From Bacteroidales bacterium (GTDB lineage Bacteria > Bacteroidota > Bacteroidia > Bacteroidales > UBA932): DNA of 64,000 nt. The DNA is taken from assembly GCA_023227835.1 (NCBI GenBank), contig JALOCI010000008.1, forward strand, positions 1-64,000, written 5' to 3'. The position numbers and the translations under genes are program-made. Positions 1 to 9,304 of the stretch are shown here, piece after piece. Within the stretch, counting starts at the first letter, position 1, and the number at the start of each line of letters is the position of its first letter. The notes beneath the pieces were generated by a model, which was not told the DNA's origin, did not search any database, and saw nothing but the letters and a program-made list of their open reading frames with translations.

Positions 1-1348
1 TCATCACGGTTCTGAAGACAGACAATACTTCAATGGTTCTCCTATTTCAGCTTCTGCTTCAGAATGGCTCGAACAGGCAAAGAAGTTCTTCAGGGGAAAA
101 ATCAGGAGTGCCAAAGATACTACTGCCAGCAAAGAGTATTATATGAAGGAGTACGGAGTTCCAGAGGCTTGGGTGAACAACGCCTTTGATCCTAAGATAA
201 GAGAGAAGGACAGCCTGAGCGATGAGGCTATCGATGCAAGTCTGCCGGACATGAAAGGGTATGTCTCAAATGCGCGTATGATTATTTTTGATGCATGCTA
301 CAACGGCTCGTTCCATATAGATGATTATATCAGCGGCCACTATATTTTCAATCCGGGCCGTACCATGGTTGTAAAGGGTAACTCAGTAAACACGCTGCAG
401 GATACATGGACAAACCAACTGATGGGACTTCTTGACCTTGGTGTTTGTGCAGGTAACTGGGCAAAAGGACAGATGACTCTTGAATCGCATCTTATAGGAG
501 ACCCTACATATCACTTTACATCTTCAAGGCCTGATCTCAAAAACATCAATGAGGCAATGGTCAATGAGAAGTCAAATGAAAAGTTCTGGAGAAAGGCAAT
601 GAAGGATTCAAATGCAGATTATAAGGCTCTTGCAATGAAAATGCTCTATCAGGCAGGAAAGATCTCAACCGATGAACTCCTTCAGATACAGAAAGAGGAG
701 ACAAGAGGTGTCGTCAGACTGGAGGCCTTCACACTTATTAACAAAAGCTACGACAAAAATCTGATTCCGTCTATCAAGCTAGGATTGCAGGATAGTTACG
801 AGCTTCAACGCAGAATGGCCTGCATCTCTGCATCAAACAGTCTTTCGCCTGAGCTTCTGGATTTAATCGTCTCATTGTATGTACAGCCGGGCGTAAGTAA
901 GAGAGTGGAATTTCAGTTGAAATCGGCATTGGACAACTATCCGGCTGAAGATGCACTTGCAGCTTTGAACAAAGCTCTTTCCGGAAAGGATTATGAGTGG
1001 TACAAAGGAAGACTGGAGGATAAAAAGAGATTTGAGTACACTTATGAGCGCAGAGCAAATGAGTATAAGCAACTCATGGACCCTTCAGCTAAAGTAAAGG
1101 AGAAGAAATTCACTATTTCAGCTCTCCGTAACTCAACATGCACAGCAAACCTGGATATACTCTTCCAATTCTTCAAGGAGTCAAAAGAGAACGATCTTAA
1201 GGTTCAGCTTGCAGAAGCTTTCGGCTGGTACACACAATCATGGAAGAGAGACGAGATCATTGAATTCTGTCAGGAGCAATCCAAAGTTGAGACAAATGAG
1301 CAAGTTAAAAATGAACTAATGAGAACAATCAACAGATTAACTAATTAA
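1..1348 (+). CDS. Caspase/gingipain-like (clan CD) peptidase homologue with HEAT-like repeats, 5' truncated by window edge
   Basis: The reading frame is open from base 2, so the first ATG at 143 is internal and the gene starts upstream of the window; 448 residues are visible. Seen: a His-His-Gly at the very start (His codon at 5-7) and FDACYNGSF, whose Cys codon is at 296-298, about 97 residues later. These align by eye with HEHG and DACYNG in the genes at 7110 and 9305. A GDPTYHF motif follows the Cys, then helical repeats with SYELQRR and a terminal AEAFGWYTQSW segment. His-Gly plus Asp-Ala-Cys is the dyad pattern of clan CD cysteine peptidases such as C25 gingipains and caspases. No C-terminal sorting domain is visible. 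The gene ends 19 bp before the TonB receptor gene and probably shares its transcript. Proteolytic activity is inferred, not shown. Confidence 0.7.
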   Translation, partial: HHGSEDRQYFNGSPISASASEWLEQAKKFFRGKIRSAKDTTASKEYYMKEYGVPEAWVNNAFDPKIREKDSLSDEAIDASLPDMKGYVSNARMIIFDACYNGSFHIDDYISGHYIFNPGRTMVVKGNSVNTLQDTWTNQLMGLLDLGVCAGNWAKGQMTLESHLIGDPTYHFTSSRPDLKNINEAMVNEKSNEKFWRKAMKDSNADYKALAMKMLYQAGKISTDELLQIQKEETRGVVRLEAFTLINKSYDKNLIPSIKLGLQDSYELQRRMACISASNSLSPELLDLIVSLYVQPGVSKRVEFQLKSALDNYPAEDALAALNKALSGKDYEWYKGRLEDKKRFEYTYERRANEYKQLMDPSAKVKEKKFTISALRNSTCTANLDILFQFFKESKENDLKVQLAEAFGWYTQSWKRDEIIEFCQEQSKVETNEQVKNELMRTINRLTN

Positions 1349-1367
1349 CCCAATAATATATTAAACT

Positions 1368-4286
1368 ATGACTAAACGCAAAAAACAAGTATCAGAAGGA
1401 GGAATAAAGATTTTCTCCGTTTCTGCCTTAGTTTTGTTTCTGGTGATGGGATTTTGTACAGACATTTCTGCACAAGCCCCACAGAGCGGAAAGGCAACAC
1501 TAAGGGGCGTTGTGATCGAGAGGGGTACAACCAATACTCCTGTCGAGTTTGCTACAATTCAGGTGCTCCCTCAGGGATCTGTCGCAACGACAGACAAGAA
1601 GGGAGAATTTTTGATTGAAAAACTTTCACCGGGAAAGGTAAATGTAAAAATCCTTTTCCTTGGTATGGAGCCTATTGACACCACATTCATCCTGCCTGCG
1701 GGTAAAGTCACTGAAATTACATTTGCTATGCAGTACAGCTCTTTCAGGCTTACCGAGGTATCGGTGGTAGCAACAGAGAGCAAGGCAGGACAGGCAACAT
1801 CCTCAACTATTTCAAGACAGGCAATGGATCACTTGCAGGCAACATCACTATCTGACATTATGCAATTATTGCCTGGTGGAGTAATTGCAAATCCGGATCT
1901 TTCTAAATCGAGTGGATTTACTTTAAGAACAGTTGTAGATCCAGGAGATAACATGAAGGAAGCTGATGATAATGTTAAAATGAATAGTTTGGGAACTGCT
2001 ATATTTATGGATGGTGCACCTCTCTCAAACAATTCAAATTTACAGGCCCTTTCTCCATCCATCACGGGAAATGCAATCTCAAATGTCGGCGGAACACACC
2101 CGGGTGCTGGGTTTGATATGAGATCCATATCAACGGATAATATAGAATCGATAGAAGTTATCAGAGGTATACCATCTGTAGAGTATGGAGACCTTACATC
2201 AGGAGCGGTGATAATTCGTTCGAAAGCCGGACGTGAGCCTCTTACCGTCAGATTCAAAACAGATCCTAGTATATACCAAACATCAGTTAGCAAAGGTTTC
2301 AGTCTTGGAGAAAAGAAGGGTAACCTTAATGTAAGTGGAGATTATGCATATAGTACCACAGAATTATATGAATCGTATGTCTATTATCAAAGAGCTACAG
2401 CAAAGGTGTTGTATTCAAATGTTTTCAAAAATTTAGTGTCAAATACATCCTTTGATTTTACAATGGGTAAGGATACCAGAGAGCAGAATCCAAATGATGC
2501 CAGAAGCCAGTTGAAATCGGGCGCTAAAGAGCTTGGTGTGAGATTTAATACCAACGGTACATGGAACATCAACAAGGGATGGCTTAATAATGTGAAATAT
2601 ACATTGTCTGGAAACTATTCGGATAAACATTCATTTAAAAGTGAGTTGCTGGAGAATGCATTTGCTCCTTACTCTATGTCAACAACTGATGGGGCAGTGT
2701 TGAGTAATAGGCCGGGACAGAAGGTTTACGATATAAATGGTAATGAACTCACAAATATTCCTGCAGGAGAAAGTGCAAATTACGCCACATATCTTCCAAA
2801 CTCATATTTCAGCAGATATGATATCTATGGAAAAGAGGTGAATGTCTATGCTAAAATCAATGCTACCTTCTCAAAAAAAATAGGTAATGTTGCGAATCGT
2901 ATCGTTGTTGGAACAGATTTGAAATCTGACGGTAATCTTGGTGACGGAAAGGTTTATGACCTGGCAAATCCCCCATTAAGAAATTCGATAGGTGATAACA
3001 CATCCCCTAGACCCAGAAAGTATTCTGATATCCCTTTTGTAACTCAACTTTCTCTATATGCTGAAGAAAACATGACTTGGTCATTGGGCGAAAGGAATAT
3101 AACACTTCAAGCCGGCGGAAGGTTTGACAATGTTGCAGATAAAAGGATATTAACCCCACGTATCAATGCCTCTGTGGAGATTATTCCAAATATGTTTTAC
3201 TTAAGGGGAGGCTATGGAGTCACAGCCAAAGCTCCTACAACAATATACCTGTATCCGGAGAATGCTTACTTTGATTTGGTTCATTACAATACTCTCAATA
3301 GCTCTTTAGTGCCAGAAGCCGAGCAGCTGATCTTAACTTCTACAAAGGTTTATAATACAGAAAATAAGGACCTTAAATTCGCTTCCAATAGAAAGTCAGA
3401 AATTGGTTTTGACTTGAAGATAAATAAAATGAGATTTTCAGTCACTGCATACAACGAAGAGCTTATAAATGGTTATTCTCTAAGCAGATCAATAGAATCC
3501 TATAAGTTATTCAATTATATTCAATATGAAGTCGGACAGGCTAATGCAGGGTCAATACCAACTCTAAAGGAGAAGAGCAGAAGTAATATTTTCTTGAGTT
3601 ATGCCACCCCACAAAATAATTCACGCGCTCATGACAGAGGTGTTGAATTCGATTTCGATTTGGGAAGGTTTGACAAAATAAGAACCTCTTTTGTTCTTAA
3701 TGGTGCATATATGAGATCTACAGGCTGGTATTCCGGTGTATCCCATTTCTCTGCCGAAAAAAATGGAAATAGTCTTGAGAGAAATATTGCCATTTATGAG
3801 AATGATATAGAGAAAAAAGAGAGAGAAAGGTTTACTACAACTCTCAGGGCAACTCACAATATACCGGCTATCGGATTTGTACTGACTGCAACAGCCCAAG
3901 TGAACTGGATAAATAAAGATTGGACCAACTACGGAAACGACTCTATTTTTGTTGCCTATATATCTTATGAGGATGGGGCGGTACATAACCTGACTGAGGC
4001 AGAAATGGCATCTCTTCGCAATAAAGAGGGGGCAACATATGATGCACTTGGATATATGTTACCATCCAAAAACCCTGCACGTCATATTATTGAGTCATAT
4101 TTCCCAACTTTAACAATTAACCTTAACCTTACCAAGGAGATTGGAGAGAATATGAAGGCTTCGTTCTACGTAAACAATATGTTCAATAACAAGCCTCTAT
4201 ATCAAAAGAAAATGAGCCCTGGATCATACATCCAATTAAACACAAAGATGTACTTCGGCTTTGAGTTCTCAGTTGCTATAAAATAG
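1368..4286 (+). CDS. TonB-dependent outer-membrane receptor
   Basis: 972 residues, typical for a Bacteroidota TonB receptor. An N-terminal hydrophobic signal segment (about residues 14-36, ending near SAQA) is followed by a carboxypeptidase-regulatory-like beta-sandwich (about 43-125), a plug domain (about 130-285, with IESIEVIRGIPSVEYG and a SGAVIIRSKAG segment) and a long beta-barrel to the C-terminus. It should import a substrate across the outer membrane using TonB energy. The substrate is unknown; no SusD partner follows, so this is not a classic glycan utilisation pair. It sits in a tight run with the lipoprotein gene (15 bp downstream), a barrel protein and three cysteine-peptidase-like paralogues, which suggests uptake of a product or ligand handled by those proteins. 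Confidence 0.88.
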   Translation: MTKRKKQVSEGGIKIFSVSALVLFLVMGFCTDISAQAPQSGKATLRGVVIERGTTNTPVEFATIQVLPQGSVATTDKKGEFLIEKLSPGKVNVKILFLGMEPIDTTFILPAGKVTEITFAMQYSSFRLTEVSVVATESKAGQATSSTISRQAMDHLQATSLSDIMQLLPGGVIANPDLSKSSGFTLRTVVDPGDNMKEADDNVKMNSLGTAIFMDGAPLSNNSNLQALSPSITGNAISNVGGTHPGAGFDMRSISTDNIESIEVIRGIPSVEYGDLTSGAVIIRSKAGREPLTVRFKTDPSIYQTSVSKGFSLGEKKGNLNVSGDYAYSTTELYESYVYYQRATAKVLYSNVFKNLVSNTSFDFTMGKDTREQNPNDARSQLKSGAKELGVRFNTNGTWNINKGWLNNVKYTLSGNYSDKHSFKSELLENAFAPYSMSTTDGAVLSNRPGQKVYDINGNELTNIPAGESANYATYLPNSYFSRYDIYGKEVNVYAKINATFSKKIGNVANRIVVGTDLKSDGNLGDGKVYDLANPPLRNSIGDNTSPRPRKYSDIPFVTQLSLYAEENMTWSLGERNITLQAGGRFDNVADKRILTPRINASVEIIPNMFYLRGGYGVTAKAPTTIYLYPENAYFDLVHYNTLNSSLVPEAEQLILTSTKVYNTENKDLKFASNRKSEIGFDLKINKMRFSVTAYNEELINGYSLSRSIESYKLFNYIQYEVGQANAGSIPTLKEKSRSNIFLSYATPQNNSRAHDRGVEFDFDLGRFDKIRTSFVLNGAYMRSTGWYSGVSHFSAEKNGNSLERNIAIYENDIEKKERERFTTTLRATHNIPAIGFVLTATAQVNWINKDWTNYGNDSIFVAYISYEDGAVHNLTEAEMASLRNKEGATYDALGYMLPSKNPARHIIESYFPTLTINLNLTKEIGENMKASFYVNNMFNNKPLYQKKMSPGSYIQLNTKMYFGFEFSVAIK

Positions 4287-4301
4287 TTTAAAAGTTAAGA
4301 C

Positions 4302-5510
4302 ATGAAAAATATAATAAAGATAGTTTTCGCATCAATCATCTTAGTTCTTGGACTAGCTGCATGCCAGCAATTCGAGGATGTAGCCACGATTGATAAAGTG
4401 ACCCCTTTGGAGTCGACTGTTTCTCTAAGCCTTGACCTTGGAAATGCTCCAACTCCTTCCCAGTTCAATGTTAAATTCACTAATTATGCAGATCGCTTTG
4501 AGCTTAGTAAGGTGATTTCCCCTAACGGAAGCATTGTGGTAGATGGCCTAATCCCGGGAATATATACTGTGACAGTATCTGCAGAAATGGCTGCAGAAGG
4601 ATTTACTTATAATTATAGTGGAAGTTTGGTCAATCAAAAAATTGTAACTGACAATAGTTCTCTTAGCATAAATGTACAAGCATCAAAATCCGGGGCGCTT
4701 GTATTCAAAGAGGTATTCTATTGTGGTTCCAGAACTCCGACTGGTGGATCCTATTTCCGGGACCAGTTCTATGAGATATATAACAACAGTGAAAATGTAG
4801 TAAATGTGAGGGGATTAGCCATTGCTCTCCTTAATCCAAACACAGCTACAGCAAACCTTCCTGTATGGCCCGGAGATGACGCTGCAAACTTCGTGTATGC
4901 AACAGCAATATGGCAAGTCCCTGATGATAAGGACTATCCTGTAAACCCCGGAGAGTCAATTATCATTGCCCAGATGGCAGACGACCATAAGAAATCGAAT
5001 CTCAATCCGAGTTCTCCGGTTAACCTTCTTTCAGCAGAATTTGAGACATACGTAAACACAACATCTATTATTAGTGACAATCCTGCAATAAACATGTATA
5101 TGGCGTTCTGGCCTACTAAAATGCCACAGTGGCTTACAACTGTGTTTGGAGGTGTGTTTGTTATTTATTTCCCTACAGAAGTGATAAATGCAAACAACTA
5201 CGTTACACCGATAGGTTCTGCCACAAAATGTTACAAGATTCCAATCGTTGATGTAATAGACGCTTTGGAACTTATAGGTAACCCCAACCAGATTAATCTT
5301 AAGAGGATGCCTACAACTCTTGATGCCGGTGCTGCAACTGTTGGCGGAACATACTTAACTAAGAGTGTCGCACGAAAAGTTAAAGAGACAAAGAACGGGA
5401 GAGTTATTCTTTATGATACAAACAACAGTACTAATGATTTTGAAGTTATGGACGTTCCTACAATCAGAAGATACGGTGCAGTTGCCCCATCCTGGAATAC
5501 TTGGAAATAA
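4302..5510 (+). CDS. Surface or periplasmic lipoprotein, DUF4876-like
   Basis: 402 residues. The signal peptide ends in a lipobox GLAAC, with the lipidated Cys at residue 21. The N-terminal part (about 30-125) looks like a beta-sandwich. The rest contains FYCGSRTPTGGSYFRDQFYE followed by IYNNSENVVNVRGLAIA, a pattern I associate with the Bacteroidales DUF4876 family and with lamin-tail-like folds. No catalytic motif was recognised. Its position directly after a TonB receptor suggests it is the substrate-binding lipoprotein partner, analogous in placement to SusD or HmuY, but this is inference from context. The family name is from memory and should be treated as probable. Confidence 0.7.
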   Translation: MKNIIKIVFASIILVLGLAACQQFEDVATIDKVTPLESTVSLSLDLGNAPTPSQFNVKFTNYADRFELSKVISPNGSIVVDGLIPGIYTVTVSAEMAAEGFTYNYSGSLVNQKIVTDNSSLSINVQASKSGALVFKEVFYCGSRTPTGGSYFRDQFYEIYNNSENVVNVRGLAIALLNPNTATANLPVWPGDDAANFVYATAIWQVPDDKDYPVNPGESIIIAQMADDHKKSNLNPSSPVNLLSAEFETYVNTTSIISDNPAINMYMAFWPTKMPQWLTTVFGGVFVIYFPTEVINANNYVTPIGSATKCYKIPIVDVIDALELIGNPNQINLKRMPTTLDAGAATVGGTYLTKSVARKVKETKNGRVILYDTNNSTNDFEVMDVPTIRRYGAVAPSWNTWK

Positions 5511-5530
5511 TGTTTAATAATAGCAACACT

Positions 5531-7105
5531 ATGAAAATGAGAAAAATAAAATATACATATATGGTAGGAGCGTCTCTATTGACTCTCTTTATCACTCAGA
5601 GAGCAGTTGCTCAAGATGCTGCAATTAAACAGACATCTCCGGCATCCATAGAACTTTTAAAGGCAGGATCATTATGGATGAACTCTACTAACGGTGCAGG
5701 CCTTGTGCTTGACAACCTCTCCTATTTCAGTGATATCAAATTCACCTATGGAATAAAGGATGGGGATTATAAGCTTAATCAGGAAGGAGAGAAGGAAAGG
5801 CTTTTCGGAGTCTCTTCTGAGGGTGGGCTTAAACTTGGTAAAGGATATGCCTGGGGAGGATTTGCGTATAGCAATGAAGCTCAGAGAGGGACCCTCTTTA
5901 ATACTGCGATAATTGACCCGCAACGAGGCATGCCATATTACCCTATAGATCCGAACAAAAGTGACTGGATGAAGCAAACTTATGATCTTTCTATGAAGGT
6001 GGCAACCAGACCATTTTGGGACAAAGTTATATTAGGAGCACAGGCAGACTATATGACAAAAGTTGGTGCTAAACAGATTGACCCGCGTTCTGAGGTATAT
6101 TATTATCGGATTAATGTTAAGCCATCTGCAATTGTAATTCTTGGCAATCATAACATTGGAGTTAATTTTGAATATCAAAACAGTATTGAAACCTCCGGGA
6201 CAATTAACAGTGACGGGCAGGTTAACCAACCGGTTTTTGTACTTAGAGGCCTTGGTAATGGTTATGAAGCGACAGTCGGAGGACTCCAATCTTTAGGTGA
6301 TTTTATATACACAGGTAATAAGGCTGGCGGAGCTCTTCAGTACTCATACTCAGTTAACAACTTGAAGTTTTTAGCTTCCGGTAATTATACTTATGGAGTT
6401 GAAGATGTAATAAGTTCCCCGACAAAGCCAAAGAAAGAGGGGGCTATTGTCGAGAATGTGATAGAGGGTAAACTGGTTGCACTTAAAACAGGGGATAACA
6501 TTCACAGGCTTGAACTTTCATACAGGACTGAAAATTTGGATGGTATAGAGTATGTTCAGGAACTGGACAATACATATGAAGTTCAGAGCTGGGTTGTTGT
6601 TTACAGTTCTATTCGTTCGAATTACAAAGAACAAGAGATGTCGTTCAAATACGACTTCTTCAGAGGTGCGGACCACGACTACAACTGGAGAGCAGGCGTA
6701 TCGGCCCAGTACAAGAAGAATGATGATATTTACTATATGCCTGAATCTACAGAGATGATCAAAAATCTCTTCCTGGGCGTCAATGGTAAGTATAACTTCT
6801 CTCTCTGCAAGAACTGCAACATTCTTATCGGAGCAAACCTGGTATACAAGAACAACCTTGATGGTGAATACAATTATGGCGGAGCCGAACCTGATTCATA
6901 CATCATAACTGACTTCATGACTCCTGATTTTAAGTATATGAAGAGCAGTTATACAAAGATTGGCGGAGATATCAGCTACTTCACAAAAATCAGCAAGACC
7001 GGCAAGGCCGGAATGTTTATCAAGGCAGCTGTAGATTACTACAAACCTTCTGACAGAGACGATAACAGAATTCAATCATCTTTAAGCTTAGGATTTACCT
7101 TCTAG
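5531..7105 (+). CDS. Outer-membrane beta-barrel-like protein, DUF6850-like
   Basis: Starting at ATG 5531 gives 524 residues with a good Sec signal (KIKYTYMVGASLLTLFITQR, then AVAQDA). In-frame starts at 5501 (TTG) or 5510 (ATG) would overlap the lipoprotein stop and put extra residues before the signal. The mature part alternates aromatic and polar residues in many short strands and ends SSLSLGFTF, with a C-terminal Phe, as in outer-membrane barrels. It resembles DUF6850 proteins that accompany TonB receptors in Bacteroidales. A CKNC pair lies near residue 422 in LCKNCNILIG. Substrate or role is unknown. It lies 4 bp before the next cysteine-peptidase-like gene, so the genes are likely co-transcribed. 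Confidence 0.68.
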   Translation: MKMRKIKYTYMVGASLLTLFITQRAVAQDAAIKQTSPASIELLKAGSLWMNSTNGAGLVLDNLSYFSDIKFTYGIKDGDYKLNQEGEKERLFGVSSEGGLKLGKGYAWGGFAYSNEAQRGTLFNTAIIDPQRGMPYYPIDPNKSDWMKQTYDLSMKVATRPFWDKVILGAQADYMTKVGAKQIDPRSEVYYYRINVKPSAIVILGNHNIGVNFEYQNSIETSGTINSDGQVNQPVFVLRGLGNGYEATVGGLQSLGDFIYTGNKAGGALQYSYSVNNLKFLASGNYTYGVEDVISSPTKPKKEGAIVENVIEGKLVALKTGDNIHRLELSYRTENLDGIEYVQELDNTYEVQSWVVVYSSIRSNYKEQEMSFKYDFFRGADHDYNWRAGVSAQYKKNDDIYYMPESTEMIKNLFLGVNGKYNFSLCKNCNILIGANLVYKNNLDGEYNYGGAEPDSYIITDFMTPDFKYMKSSYTKIGGDISYFTKISKTGKAGMFIKAAVDYYKPSDRDDNRIQSSLSLGFTF

Positions 7106-7109
7106 AGAC

Positions 7110-9293
7110 ATGATAAGAAAACTGTTAATATTTATATTGGCAGTCTCTCTCTCCTCCCTTCTCAGGGCAGGCGAGAGAGGCTTTGCCATTTTTGTGGATA
7201 ATGATACCTACAACGCCTGCAGGGAAGATATTGACAAATATGGTTCTATGCTGAAGGGCGAGGGTTTCACTACTTATCTAATCTCCTCAGCCTGGACTGC
7301 TCCTGAGCAGGTCAGGGAAAAAATTCTTGAGCTATATAAAGGCAAGAATCTGGAAGGAGCTATTTTCATCGGTCAGATTCCTGTGCCTATGATCAGGGAT
7401 GCCCAGCATTTTGCATCGGCATTTAAGATGGATCAGAAAAGATTCTCAATGTTTGAATCTTCTGTTCCTTCTGACCGTTTTTATGATGACTTTGACCTGA
7501 AATTTGACTTTATAGCCAGAGATTCAGTAAAATCTCTTTTCTTCTATTACACTCTTCGTTGGGATTCTCCACAGAGAATCACTTGTGACATATATACAGG
7601 GAGGTTAAAACCCACCAAAAAAGGAGAGGAGGGCTATCAGCAGATAAGGGATTACTTCAGAAAGCTCATAGTTGAAAGAGCTTCCGGTAATGCAATGGAT
7701 GTCCTTGTCTCATATACCGGTGAAGGTTCGTTTTCAAACAGTATTACCGCGTGGAAAGAGGAGGGAGTAACATTAAGAGAACAATTTCCACAGGCATTCG
7801 GAAATAAAAACTCTTCAAAATTCCTTCTTTTTCATATGTATCCATATATGAAAGAGACTATCACAGGTGAGCTACAGAGAGAAGATGTGGATTTGATGCT
7901 TTTTCACGAACACGGTATGCCTGAAAGGCAATATATGACAGGGATTCCAAAGGCTGACGGCACCGATCTCTATCCTGAAGCTGCAAAATCGCTGTTCAGA
8001 GAGCAACTGAGGAAGCTCAGGAGAGATAATAAGGATATAGAGGCTTACAAGAAAAATTGGATGAACTATTACCATATAGATTCCACATGGTTTGACGGAG
8101 CATTTGACAAGGAGCAGATGATTAAGGACTCGTTGGCTGAAATCAGTATGGGTATTGTACTGAAAGATATTCCAAATATCAAACCCAATCCGAGGGTAGT
8201 GATATTTGACGCATGTTATAATGGCGATTTCCGTGAAGACTCTTTTATTGCAGGGGAGTATATATTTGCTGCAGGCAAGACTGTGATAGGTATAGGCAAC
8301 TCTGTCAATGTCCTTCAGGATAAATCTGCAAGTGACATGCTTGGTTTGATGGGTTTGGGTTACAGTGTCGGGGAGTGGGCTCAGCTCACAAACATTCTCG
8401 AGTCACACATTATCGGTGATCCGACTTTCCATTTTGCTGCACATCCTGATGTGTCGAAGGAACCCTATAAGGGGAGACCTGATATGAAGTCAAATGATAC
8501 AGCATACTGGCTTGACTTCTTTAACAAAGCAAAGCATCCGGATTTGAAAGCTGTGGCATTGCAAAAGCTCTTCAACCTGAAATATTCCGGGATGTCAGAC
8601 CTTCTTTTGAATACATACAGGACATCGCCATATTATATGTTGAGGCTGCAGACATATCACCTGCTTCAGTTCTACAATGACGGCAATTTCGAAAAGATGC
8701 TCGTTCAGTCTGTTTCTGACCCCTATGAGTTTATCAGAAGGAAATCAACATTTTCTATGGGGAGGATTGGAAAGGATATGTTTATCCCATATATAGCATC
8801 TGTATATGTGAATGATTTCCTTGACGAGAGGGTTCAATTCAACTCTACATTCTGTTTTGATTTAATGAACATTGACAAGCTGGAGGCCGAGGTTGTAAAG
8901 CAAATTAACGAAAGTGACTGGTTGATGGATAAAGAGGCAGCACTTTCAAAATTCAAGGATGTTATAGCTTCTAAGAAGAGAATGGCTGAGTACAGCCTTG
9001 AACTTGCCGACAAGACACTCAAACCAAGGGCTCGCCTGATGGGTGTAAGTATGTTGAGAAACAACCCGTATCACCAGCTGGTTGACCAATATCTAAAGGT
9101 ACTTGCCGACAACAGTGAGTCGGTTGAATTAAGGACAAGCCTTGCTGAGGCTCTCGGGTGGTTTACACTCTCTTACAGAAAAGGAGACATCATCTCCACT
9201 TGCAGGAGTGTGGCTGCGGGAGAAAACCTTGACCCGGCCCTGGGGGCTGAGTTGCTGAAGACTGCAAATAGATTGGAAGTATACATGCGTTAA
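7110..9293 (+). CDS. Caspase/gingipain-like (clan CD) peptidase homologue with HEAT-like repeats, copy 2
   Basis: 727 residues. Sec signal at 1-20, then FAIFVDNDTY and GAIFIGQIPVPMIRD, a beta-strand/Gly pattern like the nucleotide-fold-like domain of C25 peptidases, then PSDRFYDDFD and DIYTGRL, which also match C25-type layout. The putative dyad is His268 in HEHG and Cys369 in DACYNG, 101 residues apart. GNSVNVLQD and GDPTFHF follow. From about 470 to the end are helical HEAT-like units (for example DPYEFIRRK), closing with AEALGWFTLSYRKGD. No Ig-like domain or type IX sorting tail is present, so a soluble periplasmic protein is inferred. It is a paralogue of the truncated gene at 1-1348 and of the next gene. 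Activity and substrate are unknown. Confidence 0.75.
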   Translation: MIRKLLIFILAVSLSSLLRAGERGFAIFVDNDTYNACREDIDKYGSMLKGEGFTTYLISSAWTAPEQVREKILELYKGKNLEGAIFIGQIPVPMIRDAQHFASAFKMDQKRFSMFESSVPSDRFYDDFDLKFDFIARDSVKSLFFYYTLRWDSPQRITCDIYTGRLKPTKKGEEGYQQIRDYFRKLIVERASGNAMDVLVSYTGEGSFSNSITAWKEEGVTLREQFPQAFGNKNSSKFLLFHMYPYMKETITGELQREDVDLMLFHEHGMPERQYMTGIPKADGTDLYPEAAKSLFREQLRKLRRDNKDIEAYKKNWMNYYHIDSTWFDGAFDKEQMIKDSLAEISMGIVLKDIPNIKPNPRVVIFDACYNGDFREDSFIAGEYIFAAGKTVIGIGNSVNVLQDKSASDMLGLMGLGYSVGEWAQLTNILESHIIGDPTFHFAAHPDVSKEPYKGRPDMKSNDTAYWLDFFNKAKHPDLKAVALQKLFNLKYSGMSDLLLNTYRTSPYYMLRLQTYHLLQFYNDGNFEKMLVQSVSDPYEFIRRKSTFSMGRIGKDMFIPYIASVYVNDFLDERVQFNSTFCFDLMNIDKLEAEVVKQINESDWLMDKEAALSKFKDVIASKKRMAEYSLELADKTLKPRARLMGVSMLRNNPYHQLVDQYLKVLADNSESVELRTSLAEALGWFTLSYRKGDIISTCRSVAAGENLDPALGAELLKTANRLEVYMR

Positions 9294-9304
9294 AGATTTT
9301 AGTG

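Noticed and set aside
1368..5510. SusC/SusD polysaccharide utilisation pair
   Set aside because: The lipoprotein is beta-rich and lacks SusD-like helical TPR features, and no glycan enzymes are near.
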